The notes under the pieces were generated by a model, which was not told where the DNA came from, did no database searches, and saw only the letters and a list, made by a program, of their open reading frames with translations. A stretch of DNA of 64,000 nt from Streptomyces sp. NBC_00237 (GTDB lineage Bacteria; Actinomycetota; Actinomycetes; Streptomycetales; Streptomycetaceae). The position numbers and the translations under genes were made by a program. Location of the stretch: assembly GCF_026342435.1 (NCBI RefSeq), contig NZ_JAPEMT010000001.1:434001-498000 (forward strand), given 5' to 3'. Below, one piece after another: positions 7,629-19,900 of the stretch. How positions within the stretch are numbered: the stretch's first letter is position 1; every line of letters starts with the position of its first letter.

Positions 7629-7938
7629 GAGGAGGGTGGGGAGGTAGAGGGAGGGCGGACCGGGCAGGTGCCCGGTCCGCCCTCCCTTTGTTCTGCACGG
7701 GTTGTTCTGTACGGGGGGCACGCCGGGGGCACCCGGCCGGTTGCGGGCCGTACGGGTGGAAGCGCGTGACCTCCGGGGCCGGAACGTGGGGGCGCGGCCG
7801 AAAGGGCAAGTCGGCGCGGCCATCTGAGAGCCAGTCAATACGACAAGCGGCAATGACGTGCTGCCTACACTGCGCGGGTCATTTGTCCGACTTGTCGGGT
7901 TGTGGGTTCTGTGATTTCACGATCTGCGAGTCCGAGCT
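7629..7938 (+). promoter_or_regulatory. 310-bp leader region of the giant surface-protein gene
   Basis: After the terminator at 7648-7687 this region should drive the 22-kb gene. The AT-richer part is 7825-7925. TACACT near 7868 resembles a -10 box and GACAAG lies 18 bases upstream as a weak -35. No obvious Shine-Dalgarno precedes GTG 7939. The promoter assignment is tentative. Confidence 0.3.
7648..7687 (+). terminator. Perfect 19-bp hairpin terminator
   Basis: The arms at 7648-7666 and 7669-7687 are fully complementary, with a two-base gap (effectively a four-base loop) and TTTG following. It separates the small membrane-peptide gene from the giant gene. Confidence 0.85.
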
Positions 7939-10900
7939 GTGAGAACGGTCGCCCACGCCATGAGATCCGTGCCCCAGCGCCTGGCGGCGCTCGCTCGCGC
8001 CGCCGTCTGCCCCGAGAACGTCCGCGTTCCGCTCGTCCTGTTGCTCGTCAACGGGATGAGCTTCGGCATGCTCTCCGGCACCGTCGCCTCCGCCGAGGCG
8101 ATGCGGCCGGGCTCGGTCGCCACCGCCGCGTGCGAGGGCGTCGAGGGCGGGCCGAGGATCCGGTTCACGCGCAGCTCGACGCCGGAGGCTCCCGTGCCGG
8201 GCGACACGGTGACGTACACCGTGGCCGCCGTCAACGAGGGGGAGGCCAAGGCGGAGGGCGCCGCCTTCGCGGACAACCTGGCGAAGGTGCTGGACGACGC
8301 CACGCTGGTCGGTGAGCCCACGGCGACCACCGGCACGCCGACGTACGTACGGCCGCGCGTGTACTGGAGCGGCGACCTCAAGCCCGGCGAGATGGCCGTC
8401 GTCACGTACCGGGCGAAGGTGGACGTGAAGGCGGAGGGGGACGGCAGTCTCACCAACGTCTTCGAGCAGACAACGGCCGGTGACTGCAAGGCCGTTGAGC
8501 GCACCCTGAAGGCGAAGGACCGCGCGGCGGAGAGTTCGCCGTCCGCGACTCCGGCCGCACCCGGCGCGGATGCCGAGAAGGGTGCCGAGGAGGGTGCCGG
8601 GAAGGGTGCCGAGAGCGGTGCCGGGAAGGGTGCCGTCCGCCCCAAGGAGTCGCGCGAGCCGAGCCGTACCGCCGCTCCCGACGCCTCTCCCTCCGCCACG
8701 GTCCGTGCCGCCAAGGCCGGGACCACCGTGCGCGGGCCGTTCGGCGGTGCGCGTGCGCCCTCGTACGCGTACCGGGTGAAGGTCGTCACCGAGGTCGGTG
8801 GGGGCGACGTCCAGGACGATCTGCGCAAGACGGTCGCGTCCGGGGCGGTACCCGGGCGGGTCACGAAGGTGGTCCCCGCGCCGGGGAACACGTGTGGGCT
8901 CAACCCGGCGTGGTTGAGCGGGAGTTCGCGGACTGTGGGCGCGGGCGGGTGCGTCCTCGCCTACACCGCCACCGTCTCCTTCGACTCCGCGAAGCTGCCC
9001 GCCGACGGCAAGCCCTTCGCCAAGCAGCACGTCATCGGCGGCCGGCGGGCCGCCGACCTGGTCTTCCCGGCGGGGCCCAGGCGGCCGGCCGCCGCACCCA
9101 ACGCGGCCACCCGTGCGCTGCGGGCGGCCGCCGACGACCTCTGCACGCCCTCCGTGTACGTCTCCAACGGGCGCGGCCCCACCGACCTGCGGCGCTTCTT
9201 CCCCGGCACCGGCAAGGTGTCCGACGCCATCCCCAACACGTCGTACGCGGGCGGCTACGACGGCGTCGGCTACAGCTCGCTGACCGGCAAGGTCTACGGA
9301 ATGCAGCGGGGCAACGCCAACACCCTCGTGGAGATCGACCCCTCGGGCACCGTGCCGCCGAAGACGTACACCCTCTCCAAGCCGCTGGAGGGCACAGGAC
9401 CCAACTACGACGTCGGCGCGATCACCCCGGCGGGCGACAAGCTCATCACGTACACCAGCTACACCCGGCCGCTCTACACGATCAACCTCGACCCGGCCCA
9501 GGGACCCGTCGGCCAGGTCGACTCCGAGTGGAACCCGCCGAACGACGACACCGACCTGCCCTACGACTTCGCCTTCCACCCCAGGGACGGCATCCTCTAC
9601 GGCGTCGGCAAGAGCGGTTACCTGATGAAGTACGACCTGGAGAGGAAGGTCTTCAGCTACGCCGCCAGGAAGATCTCCCCCGACGGCGTCGTCTACCTCG
9701 GTCAGTTCTTCGACGCGGTCGGCAACCTCTACGCGGTCAACGACCAGACCCCGCAGAAGATCTGGACCCTGGACCTCACCGGTTCCACCAAGGCCGCCCC
9801 CGTCGACATCAACTCCGTGCCCGCCGTCACCGTCCCCTTCGGCACCATCCCGGCCGGGATCCGGGTGGACGACGCGGGCGGCTGCCTGCGCGCCGAGGAC
9901 TTCGGCGACGCCCCCGACTCGTACACCACCTCCACCGGCACGGACGGGCCCGCCCACACGTGGGACCCCGGCATGCGGCTCGGCGCGAAGCTGTCCGTGG
10001 AGCCCGACGTGCGGCTGACCACGGACGCCAGCGGCACGGCCGATGCGCTCGACGGCAGCTCCGACACCTTCGACGACGCGTTCGGCGCGGACGGGTCGAT
10101 GCCCGTCGGCAGGATCGGCACGCCGTACGAGGCGACGCTGAGTCTGGGCGCGAACAAGGCCGGCACCCTGGCGGGCTGGATCGACGTCAACGGCAACGGC
10201 ACCTTCGAGCCGGGCGAGCGGCAGACGGCCGCCGTCGCCTCGGGAGCCACCTCCGCCAGGCTGACCTGGAACCTCCCGGCGGACGCCAAGAAGGGACGGA
10301 CGTTCGCCCGCTTCCGGCTGTACGAGGGCACGGTCGACGACCCGCAGCCCAAGGGCACGTACGCCGGGGCCGGTGAGGTCGAGGACCACCCGCTCTTCCT
10401 GGGCGCTGCCGACGAGGGCTGCAACAACACCGTCTACCTCTCCGGCTCGGAGACCAACGGCGGCCCGACCAAGCTGTTCACCGTCAACCCGACGACCGGG
10501 GCGACCACCCCCATCGACCTCACCTACCAGGGCGCGCCCAGCACCCAGTTCTTCAACGGCCTCGGCTACGGGTCGAAGAGCGGGCTGCTGGTCGCGGTGC
10601 AGCGGACGCCCCCGTACCGGGTGCTGACCGTCAACCCCGGCGACGGGGCGGTCAAGGACACCTCCGTGACCCTGCCCGCACCGCCGGGCGAGGGCTACGT
10701 CCAGGGCGCGTTCGCGGCGGACGGCACGACGTACTACGCCTCCGCGCGCGGCACCGCGGCCCGCATCCAGGTGGTGGACTTCAGCAACCCCAGCGCGCCG
10801 GTCCTCAAGCCCCAGCTCGCCACCGGATCGGGGCTCTACGACTTCGCCCTGCACCCCGGCGACAACGCCTTCTACGGCTCGGACGGCAGTGCCCTCTGGC

Positions 10901-13900
10901 GGGCCGCGAGCCCCGGCATCACCGCCGCGAACCTCGGTGCCACCGGGGTCACCCAGAGCCAGCCCGGTGCCGCCTTCGACTCCATCGGCAACCTCTACAT
11001 GGTCGGCACCGAGGGCCGCTTCACCCAGACCGACCTGACGAAGAAGTCCGGGGCGAACTACGCCAAGGGCGACACCGTGGTCCTGTCCACCACCAAGGCG
11101 CTGTCCGAGAACGACCTCGCGGGCTGCATCCTGGCCACCGACTTCGGCGACGCCCCCGACGCGTACAAGACCACCCACGCCTCCGGCGGCCCCGAGCACG
11201 CCTACACCGAGAAGCTGACCCTGGGCGCGGGCGTGAGCGCCGAACTGGACGCCCGCCCGAGCGCGGGCGGCGCCTACGACGGCACGGGCGACACCCTGGA
11301 CGACGGCGTCGTCCTGCCCGTGCTGCACTCCACGGACACCGAGTACCAGGTCACCGCCACGACGAAGAACGACACCGGCGCGGACGTCACCCTCGCCGCC
11401 TGGGCCGACTTCAACGGCAACGGCGCCTTCGAGGACGGCGAGCGCAGGACCGCCACCGTCGCGAACGGCGCGACCTCGGCGAGCCTCAAGTGGACCGGTC
11501 TGTCCGGACTCCCGGCGGGCCGGTACACGTACCTGCGGATGCGGCTGTACGAGGGGACCGTCGCCGACCCGAAGCCCGTGGGGGCCGTGCGGGGCGGCGG
11601 CGAGGTCGAGGACCACCCGCTGTACGTCCTCGGCGCGGCCGACAAGTGCGACGACGTCAAGTACTACTCGGGCAACTCGGGCACCAGCACCCAGCTCTAC
11701 AGCGTCAACCGCGCCGACGGTGTGCGCACCGCGATCGGCACCGCCAAGACCCCGCAGTACGACGCCCTCGGGTACGACCGGGCCGACGGCAAGCTGTACG
11801 CCACCGCCCAGTCCAAGGCCAACACCATGGTCCGGATCGACCCGGCCAACGGGAACGTCACCGAACTCCCGGTGACCGGCGGTCTGCCCTCGGTCGGCAA
11901 CAGCGCCCAGGGCGCGATCAGCCTGGACGGCTCCCGCTACTACGCCCGGGTCAACAACGCCACCACGCTGCTGGTCGTCGACCTCTCCGACCCGGACAAA
12001 CCGCGCAGGCTCCCCGACATCACCACCGGCAGCTCCGCCTTCTACGACTTCGACGTCCACCCCGGCGACGGGCAGCTGTACGGCGTCGGCAACAACGACG
12101 GCAAGATCTACCGGATCAACACCACGACCGGCGCGATGGCCGAGGCCGGTCAGATCAGCGCCGACAACCGCTCCTCGTACTTCAACGGCGTCGCCTTCGA
12201 CGGCGGCGGCAACCTCTACGCCACCGGCTCCGCCTACCTCATCAAGGTCGACCTCTCCGTCATGGAGAACGGCCTGGCCAAGTACTCCGGCGACGTCCGG
12301 CTCGGCAGCGTCGGCGGCCTCGGCGGTGGCGACGGCGCGGGCTGCCTCCAGGTCATCGACTACGGCGACGCCCCCGACTCGTACAGGACGAAGAAGGCGT
12401 CCGGCGGCCCCAGCCACGCCATGCGGCGCGGCTTCGAGCTCGGCAAGGACAGCGACGACGAACCGGACGCGCCCGCCGCGCCCGCCCCGCTCAACGGGTT
12501 CGGCGACGACGCGACCGAGCGGGACGACGAGGACGCCGTCACGCGGATGCCCGACCTGACGTCGACGGACACCTCCTACGAGGTCCGGCTACCGATCGAC
12601 AACACCACCAACAGGGCGGGAACGGTGGCCGGTTGGGTCGACTTCAACACCAACGGCACCTTCGACGACGGCGAGCGGCAGACCGCGAACGTCGCCGACA
12701 CGACGACCGGCGTGACGCTCCGGTGGACCGGTCTGTCCGGGCTCAAGAAGGGCGCGACGACGTACGCCCGCTTCCGGCTGTACTCCGGCGCGGTCGCCGA
12801 CCCACAGCCTTCGGGTGCGTACACCCGGGGCGGCGAGGTCGAGGACCACCCGCTGGTGATCCGGATCCCGGCCGACGAGAACTGCACCAGCTCCGTCTAC
12901 ACCTCGGTGGGCAACGGACCGACCGACCTCTACCGGTTCGACCCGCTGTCCGGACGGGCCACGAAGCTCGACAACACCACGCGGGCCCAGGGCTACGACG
13001 GCATCGGCGTCTCCAGCCTCAACGGGCACGTCTACGGCACCGCGATCGGCGCGGACAGGTTCACCAAACTGGTCGAGATCGACCCGGCGGGCGGCGTCAC
13101 CCACCACGATCTCGACCCCGCGCTCCAGAGCATCGGGACCCCGGCCTACGACATCGGCGCGGTCTCCCCCGACGGCACCAAGCTGTACGTGCACTACAAC
13201 TCCTCGTACCCCACCTTCATCATCAACATCGACCCGTCGGCAGGTCCGGTCGGCAAGCGGGTCGGGCAGTTCAACGTCAGCACCGGCAACGGGCTGTACG
13301 ACTGGGCCTTCCACCCGATCGACGGCAAGCTCTACAGCATCGCCACCGACGGGCGGCTGGTCCGGGTCGACCCGGACACCGCGACCTCGGCCCGGCAGAG
13401 CAGTGCGATGCTTCCCGGCGCCCAGTACCGGGGCGTGTTCTTCGACAGCTACGGGAACCTGTACGGCGTCGACAACAGCACCCCCGGCAAGGTCTTCCAG
13501 GTCGACCTGACCGCGTCGAAGCCGGGCGCGCTGATCGACGTGAACACCGTCACCCACGACAAGCAGCCGATGTCCACGGTGCCGGTCCAGCAGCAGATCA
13601 CCGACGCGGGCGGCTGCCTCAAGGTCGCCGACTACGGCGACGCCCCCGACACGTACGACACGAGTGCGGCCAAGGGCGGCCCCACCCACACCAGCGACCC
13701 GAAGCTGGCCATCGGCGACAAGGAGTCCGTCGAGTCGGACGCCAGGCCGCCGGTCGGCACGACCGTGCTCGACGGCTTCGGCGACACCTTCGACGACGGG
13801 GTGACGCTTCCCGAGCTGAAGTCCGACGCCACCTCCTACGAGGTCCCGGTCAAGGTCAACAACAGCACCGGGGCCGCCGCGACCCTGGCGGGCTGGGTGG

Positions 13901-16900
13901 ACTTCAACGCCAACGGCACCTTCGACACCGGTGAGCGGGCGCTCGCCACCGTGGCGAACGGGGCGACGTCGGTGACGCTCAAGTGGACCGGCCTGTCCGG
14001 GCTCCGGGCGGGAGCGGCGACGTTCGCCAGGTTCCGGCTGTACTCCGGCGCGGTCGCCGACCCGCAGCCCGCGGGCGCGTTCGCCGGGGCGGGCGAGGTC
14101 GAGGACTGGGCGACGGTGATCCGTACCGACCAGGACATCTGCCGCTCCACGGCCTACCTGGCGTCCGGAGCCAACCCCACCAAGCTGCTCCGCTTCAACC
14201 CGGTGACCGGGGACAAGACCGAGGTGCCGCTGAAGAGCGCGGCGGGAGTCGACTACCCGAACGGTTATCCGGGCGGCTTCGACGCGGCGGCGCTCAGCTC
14301 GCTGGACGGCATGATCTACGCGCTGCCCGCCACGGCCCCGGCCAACGGCACCACCCTGCTGCGGATCGACCCGGCCACCGGGGTCGTGCGGGAGATCCCG
14401 CTGTCCTCACCGCTGCCGAGGACGCCGTACACGGCGGGCGCGGTCACGCCGGACGGTGAGACGCTGATCGTCTTCCCCTCGGTGGGCGGCAGCATCCCGT
14501 TCCAGAAGATCAACCTGAACCCGGCGGCGGGCCCGGTCGGCAAGGTGCTGACGCCGGTCACCCTCCAGACCAACGTCAGCGGCATCCGGGACTGGGCCTT
14601 CCACCCGAAGGACGGACGGCTGATGTCCGTCACGGACAACGGCAACTCCTTCACGGTCGACCCGGACACGGGTGCCTTCAACTACGGTGCGGGCTTCGCC
14701 AGTTCGCAGTACGTCGCCACGTTCTTCGACAGTGAGGGCACCTTCTACACGATCGACTCGAAGTCGCCGCAGACCATCTGGTCGGTGGACCTCACCGACT
14801 CCACCAAGGCGAATCCGGTCACTCCGTGGTCCAGGACCCCGCAGAAGATGGGCACCCTGCCCGCCGGGCTCAACGTCGTCGACGGCATGGGCTGCCTCCA
14901 GGCCCTCGACTTCGGTGACGCCCCCGACTCGTACAAGACCACCGACGGGGCGGGCGGCCCGGCGCACCGGAAGGCATCGGGTCTGACCATCGGTGCGGCC
15001 GAGTCCCTGGAGGCCGACGCCCGCACCCCGCACGACGGCACCGGCGACACCTTCGAGGACGGCGTCACCCTGCCCGACGTGGACGTGACGGCGAAGGACT
15101 ACACCGTCCCGGTCGTCGTCAAGAACAACACCGGCAAGAAGGTCACCCTGGCGGGCTGGGTCGACTGGAACGTCAACGGCACCTTCGAGGCGGGGGAGCA
15201 GGCCGTCCAGAACCTCGAACCCGGCGACACCACCGCCCAGTTGAAGTGGACCGGCGTCCAGAACACCCGGGCCATGAAGAGGCTCGTCGAGATGGCGAAG
15301 GCCGCGAGGGCGGGCAAGCGGGCCGCGCGGCCCACCGCCGGTGCGTCCTTCGCCCGGTTCCGGCTGTACGGCGCGGAGGTCGCCGACCCGAAGCCGGTCG
15401 GCAAGTACGCCGGGAGCGGTGAGGTCGAGGACCACCCCCTCACCATCAACCCCCCGCTGCTCCAGCTCTCCAAGACCGTCGACAACACCGCCCCCAAGCC
15501 GGGCGACACCGTCACCTACACGGTGAGCGTCAAGAACAACGCCCGCACCGCCAAGAACGGCGTCGTCGTCGAGGACCTCCTCGCGGGCGTCCTGGACGAC
15601 GCCACGTACGTGAGTGCCAACGTCGTCTCCGGCGGCGGTACGGTCGTCCGCGACGGCGACAAGGTGAAGTGGACCGGCGATCTCGCGGCCGGTGCCGAGG
15701 CCAGGTTCGCGGTCAAGGTGAAGGTCACCAGTTCCGGTGACCACAAGCTCGTCAACAGGCTCCTCTCCGAGACCGACGGCTCCAACTGCCAGACCGGCAG
15801 CGGCGATGCGGCGTGCGAGGTGCAGACCCCGCTGCCCAGCCTCAAACTGAAGAAGGTCAAGGTCTCCGGCGCCCTGGTGCCGGGCGGCCGGATCACGTAC
15901 AAGGTCACCGCGAAGAACGAGGGGACGGCTCCCTTCCCGGGCGCGTCCGTCACCGACAACCTCGCGGACGTGGTGGACGACGCCCGCCTCAACGGCGACC
16001 AGGCCGTCACCAAGGGCCCGCGCGGGACGCTGACCGCCGGTGCCGACTTCATCAAGTGGACGGGTGACCTGGGCGCGGGCGAGGACATGGAGTTCACGTA
16101 CTCCGTCACCGTCAACACCCGCCCCGGCGGCAACAAGAGGCTCAACAACAAGCTGCTGGCCCCCGCCTCCAACTGTGACTCCGGGTCCACCGACCCCGAC
16201 TGCTCGACCGGCGGCGACGACGCGACCGGCGGCCTGCCGACCTTCGACATCGCCAAGGCGGTCGACACCGCCAAGCCGACGGCGGGCCAGACCGTCACCT
16301 ACACGGTGACCATGAAGAACAGCGGTTCTCAGCCCTACCCGAACGCGACCTTCACCGACGACCTGACGGACGTCGTCGACGACGCACCCGGCGGGCCGAA
16401 GGACGTCGCCATCACGGGCGGGCTGACCGCCCCCGCCTACGACTCCGCCACGAAGAAGCTGAGCTGGACCGGGAACCTGCCGGTCGGCGAGACCGTCGTG
16501 ACGTACCGGGTCACGCTCCCCTCCCCGCTGCCGGCCACCGGGAACAAGCGGCTCAAGAACTCCCTCACCTCCAGCACGCCCGGCAGCGAGTGCCCGCTGG
16601 GCACCGAGTCCGGCTGCTGGACCGACTCGGGCGGCATCGCCGAGCTCCAGGTCCGCAAGAGGGGCGTGGGCGAACCCGTGCCGGGCACCCCGTACACGTA
16701 CGTCGTCACGCTGACGAACGCCGGTACGGCCGACTACCCGGACGTCGAGCTGAGCGACGACCTCGCCGACCTGGCGAAGGACGCCGACGACCTCACCGTC
16801 CTCGCCCCGGCCGAAGCGAAGATCGTCGGCGGGAAGCTGAGCTGGAAGGGCACCGTGCCCACGGCGGGTACGGTCGAGATCCGGTACACGGCGACCGTGC

Positions 16901-19900
16901 CGACCACCCCGAAGGCCACGGCGGACGGGGTGCTGGAGAACACCGTCGTCGTCCCCAACGCCGGGTCCAACTGCACTGCGGGACAGCCGGACGCCGACTG
17001 CCGCACGCGGCACGCGTACGGGGCCGTGAAGGTCACCAAGACCGTGAACAAGGCGGTCGCCAAGCCGGGCGACACCGTCACGTACACGGTGACGCTGGAG
17101 AACACGGGCGGCGGTGCCGCTCCCGCCGTCCTGACGGACGACCTCACGGCCGTGCTCGACGCGGCGGTCTGGGCGAACCGGGTCGAGCCCGCCGAAGCGG
17201 TCTTCGACGCCGGTGGGAAGAAGCTGAGTTGGCGGGGCACGGTCCCGGCGGGGACCCTCGCCGCACCCGGCAAGGTCGTCGTCTCGTACGACGTGAAGGT
17301 GCCGTTGGCCAAGCCCGCCGGGTCCGACGAGATCCTGACCAACCAGGTGGGCGTGGCCGCTCCGGGGTCGAACTGCCCCACGGCCCGCCCCTGCACGGTG
17401 ACCACGAAGGTCGCCCGCATCGACCTGAGGAAGCAGGCCGACGACGACTCCCCGAAGCCGGGCGACACGCTGACGTACACCGTCACGGTCGGCAACAGCG
17501 GCTCCGCTCCCTTCGCCGGGGCCCAGATCCGGGACTCCCTCGCCGGGATGGCCGGTGTGCTGTCCGGTGCGCCGAGTGACCTGAAGGCCGTCTTCGCGGA
17601 CGGCACGGACGCCCCGGCGCCCGTGTACGACGCGGGCTCGACCACCCTGAAGTGGGACGGGGAGGTTCCGGCGGGGGCCTCGGCCCTGGTCATCACGTAC
17701 AAGGTGAAGCTGAAGGACCCGCTGCCCGCAGGGGCCAAGGTGAAGAACACCGTGGTCGAGGACTCGGCGGGCTCCAACTGCCGCACCGGGTCCACGGATG
17801 CGGACTGCACCGTCGACCTCGGCACGGCCGCCCTGGAGATCGAGAAGAAGGTCTCCCCGGCGAAGCCGCTGCCGGGCGACACCGTGACGTACACGGTGAC
17901 GCTGAAGAACAGCGGTGCGGTGACGTACCGGGGCGCGAAGATGACCGACGACCTGGCGGGGGTCGCCGACGACGGCACCTTCCAGCCGGGGTCGGTGACC
18001 GGCGGGGCGACCGCCGGTACGAACAAGGTGAGTTGGGCGGGTGACGTCCCGGCGGGGGCCTCGCACGTCATCACGTACAAGGTGGTGCTCGACAGGATCA
18101 CCACCGCCGGGGCGGACACCAGGCTCGTCAACAAGGTCACCTCGGACTCGCCCGGTGCGAACTGCACCGACGCGGCGCCCTGCGTGACGACCACCGAGGT
18201 GCCCCGCCTGAAGATCGTGAAGAAGGCGGACAAGGCGTCCGGCAAGCCGGGTGACGTCGTCACCTACACCATCGAGGTCGAGAACACCGGCACCGCCGAC
18301 TGGCCCGACGCCGAACTCGTGGACGACGTCTCGAAGGTGGTCGACGACGCCACCGTCGGCACCGTGCCGAGCCCCGGCGTCTACGACCGGGCCGGAAAGA
18401 AGATCACCTGGAAGGGCACGGTCGCGGCCGGCGACAAGGTCTCCTACCGGTACTCGGTGACCCTGAACCAGCCGCTGACCGGCACCGACGGGCTCGACAA
18501 CCGGGTCACCACGGCCCACGCGGGCTCCAACTGCCCCGTCGCGTCCCCGGGCGCGGGCTGCACGGCGCACGTCGACGTGCAGGTCCTGGAGATCGACAAG
18601 ACCACCGACCTGACCGGCACCGCCACGGCGGGCACGAAGATCACCTACACGGTCGTCGTACGGAACCCGGGCACCGCCGCCTACACCGGCGCGCTCCTGT
18701 CCGACGAGCTGAAGGACGCGCTGGACGACGCGACGTACAACAACGACCACAAGGCGGTCGACGAGGGCGGCGCCGACACCGGCACCCTCACCTACTCCGG
18801 CACGGCGGGCGCGGAGCGCCTCGACTGGGCCGGGGACGTCGCACCCGGCAAGACCGTCACGCTCACCTACTCGGTGACGGTCAAGGCGTCCGGCGGCGAC
18901 GGCGACCTGCGCAACCTGGTCGTCGCCCGCACGGAGGGAACCAACTGCGGTGCCGGGTCGGGTGATGCGGGCTGCTTCGTCGACACCAACACGCCCAAGC
19001 TGAAGATCCGGAAGTCGGCCGACAAGACCGTCGCCCGACCGGGCGAGAAGGTCAGATACACGATCGAGGTCACCAACCAGGGCCGGGTCGCCTACCCGGG
19101 CGCCGAGATCAAGGACGCCCTCGGCGAGGTCCTGGACGACGCCGCGTTCGCCGCCGCCTCCCTGAAGACGACCGGCATCACCCCGCCCGCCGCCTACGAC
19201 CCCGCGACGAAGACCGTCGGGTGGAAGGGCGACGTGCCGGGCGGCGCGACCTTCTCGATCACCTACGAGGTGACCGTCAACGAGGCCGCCACCGGGGACA
19301 ACCGTCTCGACAACGTGGTCGTCTCCTCCGCCGACACCAACTGCACCGCCACCTCCACCGACCCGGACTGCGGCACCGGCCGCCCGGTGAACGTCCCGCG
19401 CGTCACCCTGGCCAAGAAGGTCACCCCGGCCGACCCGGCACCGGGCACCACGGCGACGTACACCCTCACGGCGTCGAACACCGGCCTCGCCGACCACATC
19501 GGCGCCCGCCTCCACGACGACCTGAAGGACATCCTCAAGGACGCCGACCTGGTGGCCGGTTCCGTCAAGGTCGACGGCACCGCCGCACCCCTGCTGAACG
19601 CGGCGGGCGACGCGATCGACTGGACCGGGAACGTCCCGGCGGGCGGCCGGGCCGAGATCACGTACGAGGTGAGGATCCCCGCCAACCGCAAGCGCGGCGC
19701 GGACGGCACCCCGACCGGTGACCTGACCCTGAAGAACGCCGTCACCTCCCCGGACACGGGCACCAACTGCCCGGCGGGCGGCGGCACTTTGGCCGACGCG
19801 TGCACGGTCGAGTACACCCTCGACCAGCCGCAGCTCACGATGAAGAAGACCGCGACGCCGAAGGACCCCCAGGTCGGCGAGCGCGTCACGTACACGATCA

